47,171 nucleotides of DNA, from IMG/VR virus record IMGVR_UViG_3300024520_000120, positions 1-47,171 of that record. One strand, written 5' to 3'. This DNA is from a virus. The translations under genes were made by a program, and so were the position numbers. Positions 39,525-46,011 of the stretch are shown piece after piece (the first letter of the stretch is position 1; each line of letters begins with the position of its first letter). The notes below the pieces were generated by a model that worked only from the letters and a program-made list of their open reading frames with translations, was not told the DNA's origin and did not search any database.

Positions 39525-39757
39525 ACTTCCTGACGAGTCTTCTATCCAGGGTGCTCCTCGGAGCGGTGCGGGGCGCGGTGGAGAGCGTCGCCGACGACCC
39601 GCTCGTCCATTTCGAGGAGCAGATGACGGCGGTGATTATCGCCCGCGTGAAGAGCCAAGGCGCACAGGATGCCGCCCTGGCCGCGCTCGCCGCGGGGATC
39701 GAGGAGCTGCGCGTGTCCGTCCCCGCGCTCCGTAGGCTGAAGCCGACGACGCTCTGA
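39521..39757 (+). CDS. Hypothetical protein at the end of the late operon, 78 residues
   Basis: GTG overlaps the holin-like stop. The start (VNFLTSLLSRVLLGAVRGAV) is amphipathic, followed by helices. It may be a lysis accessory. Last rightward late gene before the hairpin at 39774. Confidence 0.6.
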   Translation: MNFLTSLLSRVLLGAVRGAVESVADDPLVHFEEQMTAVIIARVKSQGAQDAALAALAAGIEELRVSVPALRRLKPTTL

Positions 39758-39773
39758 GAGCGTCTAAACGTGA

Positions 39774-39817
39774 CGATCCCGGCCAGGGAGGGATGAGAGT
39801 CCCCCTGACCGGGATCG
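39774..39817. terminator. Bidirectional hairpin between convergent operons
   Basis: CGATCCCGG-C-CAGGG (from 39774) pairs with CCCTG-A-CCGGGATCG (to 39817), one C-A mismatch, loop of about 14 bases. It lies between the last rightward gene and the leftward DUF1353-like gene, where a terminator for both strands is expected. An octamer (39762) lies just upstream. Confidence 0.7.
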
Positions 39818-39832
39818 TGGCGTACAGCCCCC

Positions 39833-40315
39833 CTAGCGACTGCGACGCCAGTTGAAATGGCGGGCCCCGAGGGTGCTATCCACGACGCCCGCGTACAGCT
39901 CGATCTTCCACTCGATGTGCCACCACGGCCAGAGCTTCGGATCGGTCAGCCGTGGGACATAGAGTCGCATGTAGTCGCGGAAGATCCGGTTCGCCACTCG
40001 GAAGCGTCCGAGCCCACCACCGATGGAGAAGAGATAGTCGTGCAAGGTCGCGGGTTTAGGCGGCCAGAACTTCGCCTCGTCGCCCGGCTCGCCGAGGGAG
40101 ACCCCGGCCAGCTTGTTGCCCGGGGGGCCCGAGACGCCGTTTGTGGTGCAGCCGGACAGGAGCCACCCCTTCCACTCCGACTCGACCGGGAGGTCGTACA
40201 GCGACTTGAGCTGCTGCCAGCACTGGGTCCGGACAGTCAGCTCGACCACGGGGTCGACGAGCAGCTTCCGTTTACGCGCGGCCCGGCGGAGCCGCCATGC
40301 CAGGACGCCCTTCAT
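39833..40315 (-). CDS. DUF1353-like protein, 160 residues
   Basis: FWPPKPATLHDYLFSIGGGL followed by FRVANRIFRDYMRLY matches the HDYLY...ADxIF core of DUF1353, a small phage-borne family with conserved His/Asp of unknown function. It is the last gene of the recombination operon; the ATG overlaps the RecT-like stop (ATGA). Confidence 0.65.
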   Translation of the reverse strand: MKGVLAWRLRRAARKRKLLVDPVVELTVRTQCWQQLKSLYDLPVESEWKGWLLSGCTTNGVSGPPGNKLAGVSLGEPGDEAKFWPPKPATLHDYLFSIGGGLGRFRVANRIFRDYMRLYVPRLTDPKLWPWWHIEWKIELYAGVVDSTLGARHFNWRRSR

Positions 40316-41271
40316 GACTCCTGGGCCTCGCCGCCCTCGGCACTGGACGGCGAGGCGAGCAGAGGATCTGTCACGCGGGGTGGTTCACGACGGGGGGGTG
40401 TGACGTCGCGCACCTGTGAGACCCTCGCGTAGTCCCCTACCTCTTCGGAGATCGCGAGGCCCCGTAGTACGTCCGAGAAGCCGTCGCGAGCGCAGAAGCC
40501 GAGCGCGCGATAGTAGAGCATCCGTTGCGGGTATTGCACCCACGGGCCCGCCTTCCCCCACAGCTTCGCCCGTTTTGCATCAGCTACCGAGAAGCGTCCC
40601 TCGAATGGATCGTCCACTCCCTCCCGGTACATGCGGACGATGCAGGCCCGATTGTCCGCTCCCGGCTCGCCTTCCCAGGTGACCTGGGCGTCCGTGCCGT
40701 GCCGGAGCTTGCCCGAGTTCTGGATCAGGGCATGCGCCGCGTCGCCGCGCCAGCTCGGCACGTTGTTGATGACCACGACCGCCGAGAGCGACTGCATCTC
40801 GGAGAGCCCGGCCTCGCGTCCGATCTGGAAGGCGATCAGCACCGACTCCGGCGTGCTGAAACACGCGGGCGCCAGCTTGTTCTTCACGACCGCCTGCGCG
40901 AACTCCATGATCTTGAGCCCCTGGAGTTCGAGTCCGACCGCGGCGGCGACCAGCTCGCGCTCGGTCACGCGCGTCGGGACGGAGGGCTCGTACTCGTCGG
41001 TCGGGTACGGACCCCGTTCCGGTTCGGGTGCCGTGGTGGTGGGGAGCACCACGTCGGGGTGCGGGTCGCTCGTCTGCGTCGGCTTGACGATGGCGCCTTG
41101 CTTCCCCTTCGAGAAGTCGTAGTGCTCGCGCATCTCCGGCTCGGCGGGCTCCGTCTGTGCGGCGACCCTCTTCTTCTGCGACTTCGACTGGGGCGGCGGG
41201 CCGGATTGCAGCGAGCAATTCGACGCGTGCGGCTTGTCCGCGGGGGCGTTGCACTCTTCACAGTTGGGCAT
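40312..41271 (-). CDS. recT: RecT-like single-strand annealing protein
   Basis: Residues about 130-290 show the RecT core: FQIGREAGLSEMQSLSAVVV, SWRGDAAHALIQNSGKLRHG, FSVADAKRAKLWGKAGPWVQ, YPQRMLYYRALGFCARDGFS, all typical of phage RecT annealases. These coat single strands made by the partner exonuclease and pair them with complementary DNA. The amino end is unusual: MPNCEECNAPADKPHASNCS, a small Cys cluster and disordered linker of about 100 residues. ATG at 41271 overlaps the exonuclease stop. Confidence 0.85.
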   Translation of the reverse strand: MPNCEECNAPADKPHASNCSLQSGPPPQSKSQKKRVAAQTEPAEPEMREHYDFSKGKQGAIVKPTQTSDPHPDVVLPTTTAPEPERGPYPTDEYEPSVPTRVTERELVAAAVGLELQGLKIMEFAQAVVKNKLAPACFSTPESVLIAFQIGREAGLSEMQSLSAVVVINNVPSWRGDAAHALIQNSGKLRHGTDAQVTWEGEPGADNRACIVRMYREGVDDPFEGRFSVADAKRAKLWGKAGPWVQYPQRMLYYRALGFCARDGFSDVLRGLAISEEVGDYARVSQVRDVTPPRREPPRVTDPLLASPSSAEGGEAQES

Positions 41272-42131
41272 CAGAACGACTCCTCCGCGTCTTCGTACTC
41301 GACCTCGCGCGACATGCGCCAGGGCGGCAGTCCTGCAATCTCCAGCTCGGTCGGGTAGTTCGACCACTCGCCCGAGTCCACGCAGACTTTGTAGAGCTGC
41401 ATGAACTCGTCCGCCCGCCGCCGCCCGAGTCGGAGCGCGCCCTCGGCGATCTCGTAGACCCGGCAGCCATACGGTGCGTCCTTCTCGAACACGATCCAGA
41501 ACCAGCGCCGCTCCATCGGGGCGAGCACGTCGAGCCCGTTCATGTAGAAGCCCGCCTGGATGTGGTAGTCGAAGGTGCTGACGGCCCGCTCCCAAGCATC
41601 CCGGCGTGCGTCACTGGCGGTGGACTTCACGTCCACGGCCACTGTCCAGCCCGCGTACTCGGTGAAAGCGTCGAGCCGGGCCTTACACCGGAGCCCGGTG
41701 TGCGGGCAGTCCCAGGTGATCGACAGCTCTTTGCGCGCCGCCTGCGTCAAGAGTTTAGACGCGAGCGGGTGCCGATAGACCTGCTCCTGAATCTCGTGGC
41801 ACCCCTCCCACTCTGAGGGGCGGAGCACCGCGCGGCCCTTCCGGCCCTCGTCAAACTCTGCCCACGTCTCGGCGTCGCGCTTCAACCGACGCTGGTTCTC
41901 GAAGGGCGAGAGGATGTAGCGCTTCTCGAACTCCTCGGGCTCCAGTACCGCCGTGTGGATCGCGGAGCCATAGGCTTTCGCGGCGGTCTCCTCCGACGGG
42001 TTGAGCATCTGCTCCCGCGCGTGGGCCGGGGAGCGGTCGAAGAGCTTGAGGACAGTGGACGACATGGCGTTCCAGGCGTGGTAATCCGCCTCCAGTACGC
42101 CCTCGTGGATGCCGGGATTTGGCGCTATCAT
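41271..42131 (-). CDS. RecE-like (PD-D/ExK) exonuclease
   Basis: PGIHEGVLEADYHAWNAMSS, SPAHAREQML, YGSAIHTAVLEPEEFEKRYI, then CKARLDAFTEYAGWTVAVDV followed by KSTASDARRDAWERAVSTFD (D-x-K core) and DYHIQAGFYMNGL (QA/H motif) match DUF3799-type RecE/exonuclease VIII nucleases. The enzyme degrades one strand from DNA ends for RecT. 286 residues is a compact form. The ATG at 42131 lies eight bases past the -10, so the message is probably leaderless; no ribosome site is present. Confidence 0.85.
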   Translation of the reverse strand: MIAPNPGIHEGVLEADYHAWNAMSSTVLKLFDRSPAHAREQMLNPSEETAAKAYGSAIHTAVLEPEEFEKRYILSPFENQRRLKRDAETWAEFDEGRKGRAVLRPSEWEGCHEIQEQVYRHPLASKLLTQAARKELSITWDCPHTGLRCKARLDAFTEYAGWTVAVDVKSTASDARRDAWERAVSTFDYHIQAGFYMNGLDVLAPMERRWFWIVFEKDAPYGCRVYEIAEGALRLGRRRADEFMQLYKVCVDSGEWSNYPTELEIAGLPPWRMSREVEYEDAEESF

Positions 42132-42139
42132 AGGTCCCG

Positions 42140-42168
42140 ATGATACGCCAAGGGTGGCGTGCCGTCAA
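42140..42168 (-). promoter_or_regulatory. Leftward promoter with perfect spacer dyad
   Basis: TTGACG (42168-42163), 17 bases, TATCAT (42145-42140). The spacer holds CGCCA-AGGG-TGGCG (42146-42159), the best dyad of the family. It should drive the exonuclease, RecT and DUF1353-like genes and lies between the exonuclease and the divergent HTH gene, so the operator may serve both. Confidence 0.88.
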
Positions 42169-42188
42169 CATTCCGCTAGGGTATAAAC

Positions 42189-42458
42189 ATGAGTAAAACG
42201 CCGTTTGAAACAGCACGGGAAAAGCGCGGGTGGACGTACTACGCCGCTTCGCAGCGCATGGAAGGGGTATCGGAGCAGTCGCTCAAGAATTTGGAGCGCG
42301 GGGTGACGCCACCGGATCGGGTGCAGGTCCGCACAGCAGTCGAGATCGTGAAGACGCTGTGGCCGGACGTCAGCCTCGACGACTTCTATCCGGATACGCC
42401 GCTACGCTTTGCCGCCCGCGACACGAACGCGCTCCGTCGGCTCCGCTACAGCACTTAG
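42189..42458 (+). CDS. Small HTH protein, candidate repressor
   Basis: 89 residues: TPFETAREKRGWTYYAASQR followed by MEGVSEQSLKNLERGVTPPD reads as a helix-turn-helix of the XRE class (EQSLKNLE as recognition helix), followed by a small helical tail. The ATG at 42189 follows AGGG and the octamer GTATAAAC. It is the only gene on its strand in the leftward block and diverges from the operator-bearing exonuclease promoter, the arrangement of a phage repressor. Its 3' end overlaps the converging RuvC-like gene by 57 bases. Confidence 0.75.
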   Translation: MSKTPFETAREKRGWTYYAASQRMEGVSEQSLKNLERGVTPPDRVQVRTAVEIVKTLWPDVSLDDFYPDTPLRFAARDTNALRRLRYST

Positions 42459-42926
42459 CTGATCGGCGATCGTCAGCGCGACCGCGAGCGCCTGCCACGC
42501 GTCACGCTTGATCCCGTAGAGGGGTCCCTGGTCTTTCTTCACGCCGACCGCCTTGGCCTTCCCGGGCCCGAAGCGGTCGATGATCGCCTGCCGGATGTTC
42601 GTGTCCTTCGCGCGCGGCGACTTACACAGCGCCATCTTCACGTCCATCCGGTAGAGGCCCTTCGCCGGGAACGGGCGCCAGCAGTGGATAAACTGCCCGG
42701 CCCACTGGCAGGTCTCGAAGACGGTCACCCCCACGGGCATGCCGTAGCTGGCGACCAGCTCAATCGCCAGCATCGAGGGCGGGCCCGGCATCATCCACCG
42801 CTTGAAGCGGGTGATCCGGCCGAGGAGCGCCTCGTTAGTCTCGACCCCAGCCTCCAGCGCCCGGGTCACCGGGTCGTACTCGGCCCAGCCGCTCTTCTCG
42901 GGACCGGGGTCGATCCCGAGGATCAT
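42402..42926 (-). CDS. RuvC-like (RNase H-fold) nuclease
   Basis: ILGIDPGPEKSGWAEYDPVT gives the first Asp of the RuvC/RNase H fold; MLAIELVASYGMPVGVTVFE supplies the Glu strand and GIKRDAWQALAVALTIADQL a late Asp helix. Small phage RuvC-like proteins resolve branched DNA before packaging. 174 residues is normal. The ATG overlaps the 43-residue gene stop (ATGA). Confidence 0.75.
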   Translation of the reverse strand: MILGIDPGPEKSGWAEYDPVTRALEAGVETNEALLGRITRFKRWMMPGPPSMLAIELVASYGMPVGVTVFETCQWAGQFIHCWRPFPAKGLYRMDVKMALCKSPRAKDTNIRQAIIDRFGPGKAKAVGVKKDQGPLYGIKRDAWQALAVALTIADQLSAVAEPTERVRVAGGKA

Positions 42927-43054
42927 CGGAGCACAAGCTCCCGACGCTGCTCTTTCCCGCAGGTATGACAGCGAGTCACCATCACCATTGGCTCCAGCTC
43001 GATCACGCTCTTCGTGACGTGCCCGATCAGGCGGCACACTTCCTCGGGCGTCAT
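42923..43054 (-). CDS. Small Cys-containing protein, 43 residues
   Basis: The frame MTPEEVCRLIGHVTKSVIEL ... VTRCHTCGKEQRRELVLR has ATGA overlaps at both ends (with 43051-43359 and the RuvC-like gene), which supports it despite its size. CHTCG may bind zinc with the earlier Cys. Unknown role. Confidence 0.65.
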   Translation of the reverse strand: MTPEEVCRLIGHVTKSVIELEPMVMVTRCHTCGKEQRRELVLR

Positions 43055-43359
43055 TCCGGGTCGGGCTCGTAGGGGCCCTCGTCGGGTTCGGCGGGCTCAC
43101 CCTGGAAGAGCGAGAGCTGCCCGTTGGCGAGCGACAGCTTGTACTCCTTCGGCTCCAGCGGCACCCGCTCGCGCGGCTTGAACTCGGCCTTGTAGCCGAC
43201 GATCTCGCCCTTCCGCTTGATGATCTTGAACTGCACCGTGACGCTGAAAGACGCCTCGGCCTGCCCCGCGTCCAGCGCCTCGGCGATGCGCGGCAGCGAG
43301 CCCGACAGATTGACACCGAAGTCACCCGACAGCCGGGTGACCAGCTCTCTCTGATCCAC
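43051..43359 (-). CDS. Hypothetical replication-cluster protein, 102 residues
   Basis: VDQRELVTRLSGDFGVNLSG then a beta-rich core (SFSVTVQFKIIKRKGEIVGY) and an acidic tail ending EPDEGPYEPDPE. An acidic tail after a small beta-rich domain is the plan of phage single-strand binding proteins, but this family is not recognised. GTG at 43359 has a G6 site with the octamer GTATAAAC in the spacing, like the HTH gene. Confidence 0.65.
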   Translation of the reverse strand: MDQRELVTRLSGDFGVNLSGSLPRIAEALDAGQAEASFSVTVQFKIIKRKGEIVGYKAEFKPRERVPLEPKEYKLSLANGQLSLFQGEPAEPDEGPYEPDPE

Positions 43360-43361
43360 GT

Positions 43362-44213
43362 TTATACCCCCCTCTGTGTTGGAAACAACGGTAGCACTAT
43401 ATCGGGGTCCTCGACCGGGTCCACCTTCTCCACCAGCCCAGGGGTGTCGAAGCGGCACTGCGCCCAGTCTCGCTCCAGCTCTCCCAGCTCACCTCCGGGC
43501 GACTCCCGGGACTCCAGCGTCATCTTCACCTTGACCGGGTCCCGCGTGCGCCGCAGGTACATCAGGCAGCCCGCGGCGTGCTCCACGTCGAGGCCGATCA
43601 TGCCGCCGCGCTGGTTCGTCTCGGAGAGCACCATGACGCCGATGCGCCCCGCGCTCTCCTCGCAGATCGTCTGCGCGATCCGGCAGATGTACGACAGCTC
43701 CCGCAGGTAGTCGCCGCCCGCCGACCGCGCCAGCCGGTTGATCGAGTCGACCACGATCAGCACGCGATCGGCGTCGCGGGGTGTAAACGCCATCACGTTC
43801 TGGAGTATCGCCGCGATGTTGTGCCCGTGGCGGAATCGCATGCCCCGCCACCGCTCTACGAACCAGTCCGGCGGGTCGCCTGCGGGCACCGGCCCGAGCA
43901 CGCGTGCCGCCATGCCCGCGATCAGCTCCGGCGTGTTCTCGCCGTAGGCGTAGTGTGTAAACCACCCGTGCCTCGCAGCCTCGATACTGCTGCGCACGGC
44001 GATGATCGACTTGCCGAGCTTCTTCTTCCCCGAGATGGCGGTGAAGCCATACGCCCCGCCGCTCATGTCATCCCAGGCGCGCACGCCGGACGGCCAGCGC
44101 GGCGACTCCTGCGGAATGTCCTGCGTCACGAGCCGCAGGTCGAGTTCGTCGAAGTGTGCGGAACCTTTCGAGGATGCTGTCGCCATCTGCATGATCTGGT
44201 GCAGCGTATTCAC
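43362..44213 (-). CDS. RecA-fold (DnaB/RadA-like) ATPase
   Basis: Walker A GKKKLGKS at 62-69 after MSGGAYGFTAIS, and Walker B RVLIVVDSINRL (Asp near 156), then GVMVLSETNQRGGMIGLDVE (the sensor/L2-like region) show a RecA-type core as in DnaB-family helicases or RadA. At 283 residues it lacks the DnaB amino domain. It may act as a helicase or recombination motor. The stop TAA lies in the GTATAAAC octamer (43360-43367). Confidence 0.8.
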   Translation of the reverse strand: MNTLHQIMQMATASSKGSAHFDELDLRLVTQDIPQESPRWPSGVRAWDDMSGGAYGFTAISGKKKLGKSIIAVRSSIEAARHGWFTHYAYGENTPELIAGMAARVLGPVPAGDPPDWFVERWRGMRFRHGHNIAAILQNVMAFTPRDADRVLIVVDSINRLARSAGGDYLRELSYICRIAQTICEESAGRIGVMVLSETNQRGGMIGLDVEHAAGCLMYLRRTRDPVKVKMTLESRESPGGELGELERDWAQCRFDTPGLVEKVDPVEDPDIVLPLFPTQRGV

Positions 44214-44506
44214 GCGTCTCTCCGGGGCATGTAGCTGTCAAACTCGCCCTTGTTTGCGCGCGCCCGGATCTCGTACAGCTCGACCGGGCGCAGGCGCACG
44301 ATCCACTGGAGGATCGTCCTGCGCAGGTCGCGCCGTCCGTACTGCTTCATCGACTCCCAGCGGGCGCAGGCGAACCACCACGCATCCGACTCGTCGAACG
44401 GCTCGAATAGGTCGAACAGCGGACAGCGGGTGACGACCTTCCGTAGAAACGTGTTGTCGCTCCACAGTTGGCGTACTCCATCCGACGATACGGGGGTCAC
44501 CGACAC
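44210..44506 (-). CDS. Hypothetical protein, 98 residues
   Basis: SDNTFLRKVVTRCPLFDLFE, then DAWWFACARWESMKQYGRRD: aromatic and basic, helical. ATGA overlap with the ATPase start, so it is in the same operon; unknown, maybe a helicase partner. Confidence 0.65.
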   Translation of the reverse strand: MSVTPVSSDGVRQLWSDNTFLRKVVTRCPLFDLFEPFDESDAWWFACARWESMKQYGRRDLRRTILQWIVRLRPVELYEIRARANKGEFDSYMPRRDA

Positions 44507-44820
44507 AGGGCCTCCCGTCCGAGAAACCCGTGTCGAACCAGCAGGATCGCCTGTCGCTGCTCAACCTGGGTAAGAGCCTCGCAGAGTCGAGCCCACTCCT
44601 CGCACTGCTCGCCGTGTGGCGGACCCTGTGGCTCACAGTCGCACCGCACCGTGACATGCCGCCGCATAAACCCGAGGATCTCTTCCTCGTCGGCCAGCAG
44701 CCGTAGCATGCTGCGCCGCAGGTACGTGCTGCGTGAGACAGGGAGCGGACACGCGGGTGGGTTGCTCACCCCGGGTCCTGCCTGAATTGCGAGCCCACTC
44801 CCTGCCTGCTGCACGATCAC
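44497..44820 (-). CDS. Hypothetical Cys-containing protein, 107 residues
   Basis: The core SRSTYLRRSMLRLLADEEEI and VTRCDCEP/GEQCEEWARLCEAL has four Cys. GTG at 44820 abuts a G7 run; GTG at 44769 (90 residues) has a better-spaced AGGA and may be the true start. It is the first gene after the terminator at 44842, so its transcription depends on read-through or an unseen promoter. Confidence 0.55.
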   Translation of the reverse strand: MIVQQAGSGLAIQAGPGVSNPPACPLPVSRSTYLRRSMLRLLADEEEILGFMRRHVTVRCDCEPQGPPHGEQCEEWARLCEALTQVEQRQAILLVRHGFLGREALCR

Positions 44821-44841
44821 CCCCCCGGGTCAAACGACAAA

Positions 44842-44871
44842 ACGGCCCTGGGCAACTGAGCCCAGGGCCGT
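44842..44871 (-). terminator. Rho-independent terminator, leftward
   Basis: ACGGCCCTGGGC and GCCCAGGGCCGT form a perfect 12-bp stem with a 6-base loop; read leftward the stem is followed by TTTTG. It lies after 44968-45240 and before 44497-44820. Confidence 0.85.
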
Positions 44872-44877
44872 CTATTC

Positions 44878-44919
44878 GCATCAGCGCGTAGAGGGGATCT
44901 CCATGCTGATGCGAGATCC
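44878..44919 (-). ncRNA. Competing hairpins before the terminator (attenuator-like)
   Basis: Two stems share this stretch: GCATCAGC/GCTGATGC (44878-44885 with 44905-44912) and GGATCTC/GAGATCC (44895-44901 with 44913-44919). One strand of the first lies in the loop of the second, so they exclude each other or form a pseudoknot. Their place just before a terminator suggests an attenuator or a processed small RNA. Confidence 0.45.
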
Positions 44920-44967
44920 GAAATCCGTGTTGCATCCCCTCACCTGGGCCAGCTTACGCCGTCCGGC

Positions 44968-45240
44968 TCAGCTCTGCAAGTCTAAACGCGCCTCCAGTGC
45001 TCCGAGTGTAATCGTGTCGCCTTCGCCCCGGTAGCGCACCACCATCGTGACCGAGACGCGGTTCCCGGCACGGGACTGGCCCGGCCGGGCGTTGCGCGCC
45101 ATCGTGAGCTTCTGGAAGCGGTACGCAGCGGGCAGGAGTTCTTCGACCTTCTGCCCCTGGTCGAACCCTTCCCTGACACTCGGAGAATGCCAGCGCAGCA
45201 CGAAGCCGTCGTCACTCTCCCGGTCTGCGAAGACCCTCAT
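44968..45240 (-). CDS. Hypothetical protein, 90 residues
   Basis: MRVFADRESDDGFVLRWHSP ... EELLPAAYRFQKLTMARNAR ... VSVTMVVRYRGEGDTITLGA. A small alpha/beta protein, not recognised. The ATG overlaps the stop of the Cys-rich gene (ATGA). An octamer overlaps its last codons (44980). It ends at the attenuator-like element. Confidence 0.65.
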   Translation of the reverse strand: MRVFADRESDDGFVLRWHSPSVREGFDQGQKVEELLPAAYRFQKLTMARNARPGQSRAGNRVSVTMVVRYRGEGDTITLGALEARLDLQS

Positions 45241-45446
45241 GAGGCACAGCGCCCCCACACGTCTGCATCCCCTTTCGCGCAGGTGCAGCCGATCGGGCAC
45301 TCCGAGCTGAATGCGCACGCCTGCGAGCCGCACGTCGCGCACTCGGCAGGGATGGCCCCGAGCGACAGCCCGATCGCTGCGCCGAAGACCAGGGCGGCGA
45401 ACGCCGCCAGGATCACGTTCCGGAGTCGGTGGGTCCGGTGGGTCAT
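45237..45446 (-). CDS. Secreted/membrane-anchored Cys-rich miniprotein, 69 residues
   Basis: A basic start (MTHRTHRLRN) and hydrophobic segment VILAAFAALVFGAAIGLSLG form a signal peptide or anchor. The outer part has seven Cys in 32 residues (36, 39, 44, 50, 54, 56, 67), including CPIGCTCAKG, the density of a cystine-knot or small disulfide protein. GAGGAG lies eight bases before the ATG. Target unknown. Confidence 0.7.
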   Translation of the reverse strand: MTHRTHRLRNVILAAFAALVFGAAIGLSLGAIPAECATCGSQACAFSSECPIGCTCAKGDADVWGRCAS

Positions 45447-45613
45447 GGCGTCTTCTCCTCTTCCAGCACCTCGACACAGTAGTCGATCATGCCCATCAGG
45501 AGATCCTGCATCGTCTGCTCCTGCTGGTCCGCCAGGGCCCATAGCCGCGCGTACAGCTCCTCGGAGACCCTGACCTTCACCCCCACGCGCTTCGGCATCT
45601 TGTGCCGCCCCAT
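45443..45613 (-). CDS. Ribbon-helix-helix-like protein, 56 residues
   Basis: MPKRVGVKVRVSEELYARLW then ALADQQEQTMQDLLMGMIDY: a beta-strand followed by two helices as in CopG/Arc proteins. The ATG at 45613 forms TAATG with the stop of the upstream start-less frame, indicating coupling; an internal ATG at 45598 is an alternative. Its stop overlaps the Cys-rich gene. Confidence 0.7.
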   Translation of the reverse strand: MGRHKMPKRVGVKVRVSEELYARLWALADQQEQTMQDLLMGMIDYCVEVLEEEKTP

Positions 45614-46011
45614 TATCTGGACCGCTTTCGGTCGAGCGCCCGGAGCATGTCCCGGGTGCGCGTCCACACCGGGGAGCGGCGGCGCTCCTCGGCCGTGGAG
45701 TCACTGCGAATGCCGTGGTCCGTGATCGTGGGCGGATCGGGCGTGACCTGCTGCTCTGAGCGGGCTTTCCGCATCATCGCAGCGTGGGCCGACCGCTCTT
45801 CCGCGGTCGTGTTCTGCCAGCGCGCCTTCCCGCCCCGGACGGACGCTTCGTGCTTCTGCTCCGCGGTGAACGCGGCGACGAGCGGGAGGGCCGCTACACC
45901 CTCCCGCTTCGCACGCGCCTTCTCGCGGTCTTCCGCCGTGAAGACGTAGCGGCGGCGCTGCGCCTTCGCCTTCGACTGTTTCGGGGCCCGCTGCTTAGGC
46001 CGAGCCGGGAA
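45613..46011 (-). CDS. Frame without start codon, possible +1 frameshift extension
   Basis: A frame of over 125 codons ends at TAA 45615-45613. It reads KQRAPKQSKAKAQRRRYVFT, then AFTAEQKHEASVRGGKARWQ and NTTAEERSAHAAMMRKARSE, basic repeats like those in NUMOD/HNH-associated tails. No ATG, GTG or TTG opens it before MMRK. It overlaps 45995-46528 and would be entered by a +1 shift at TTT CCC G (46012-46006), three codons before that gene's stop, giving one protein of about 300 residues. The alternatives are a sequencing indel or a broken gene. Confidence 0.6.
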   Translation of the reverse strand, partial: FPARPKQRAPKQSKAKAQRRRYVFTAEDREKARAKREGVAALPLVAAFTAEQKHEASVRGGKARWQNTTAEERSAHAAMMRKARSEQQVTPDPPTITDHGIRSDSTAEERRRSPVWTRTRDMLRALDRKRSR

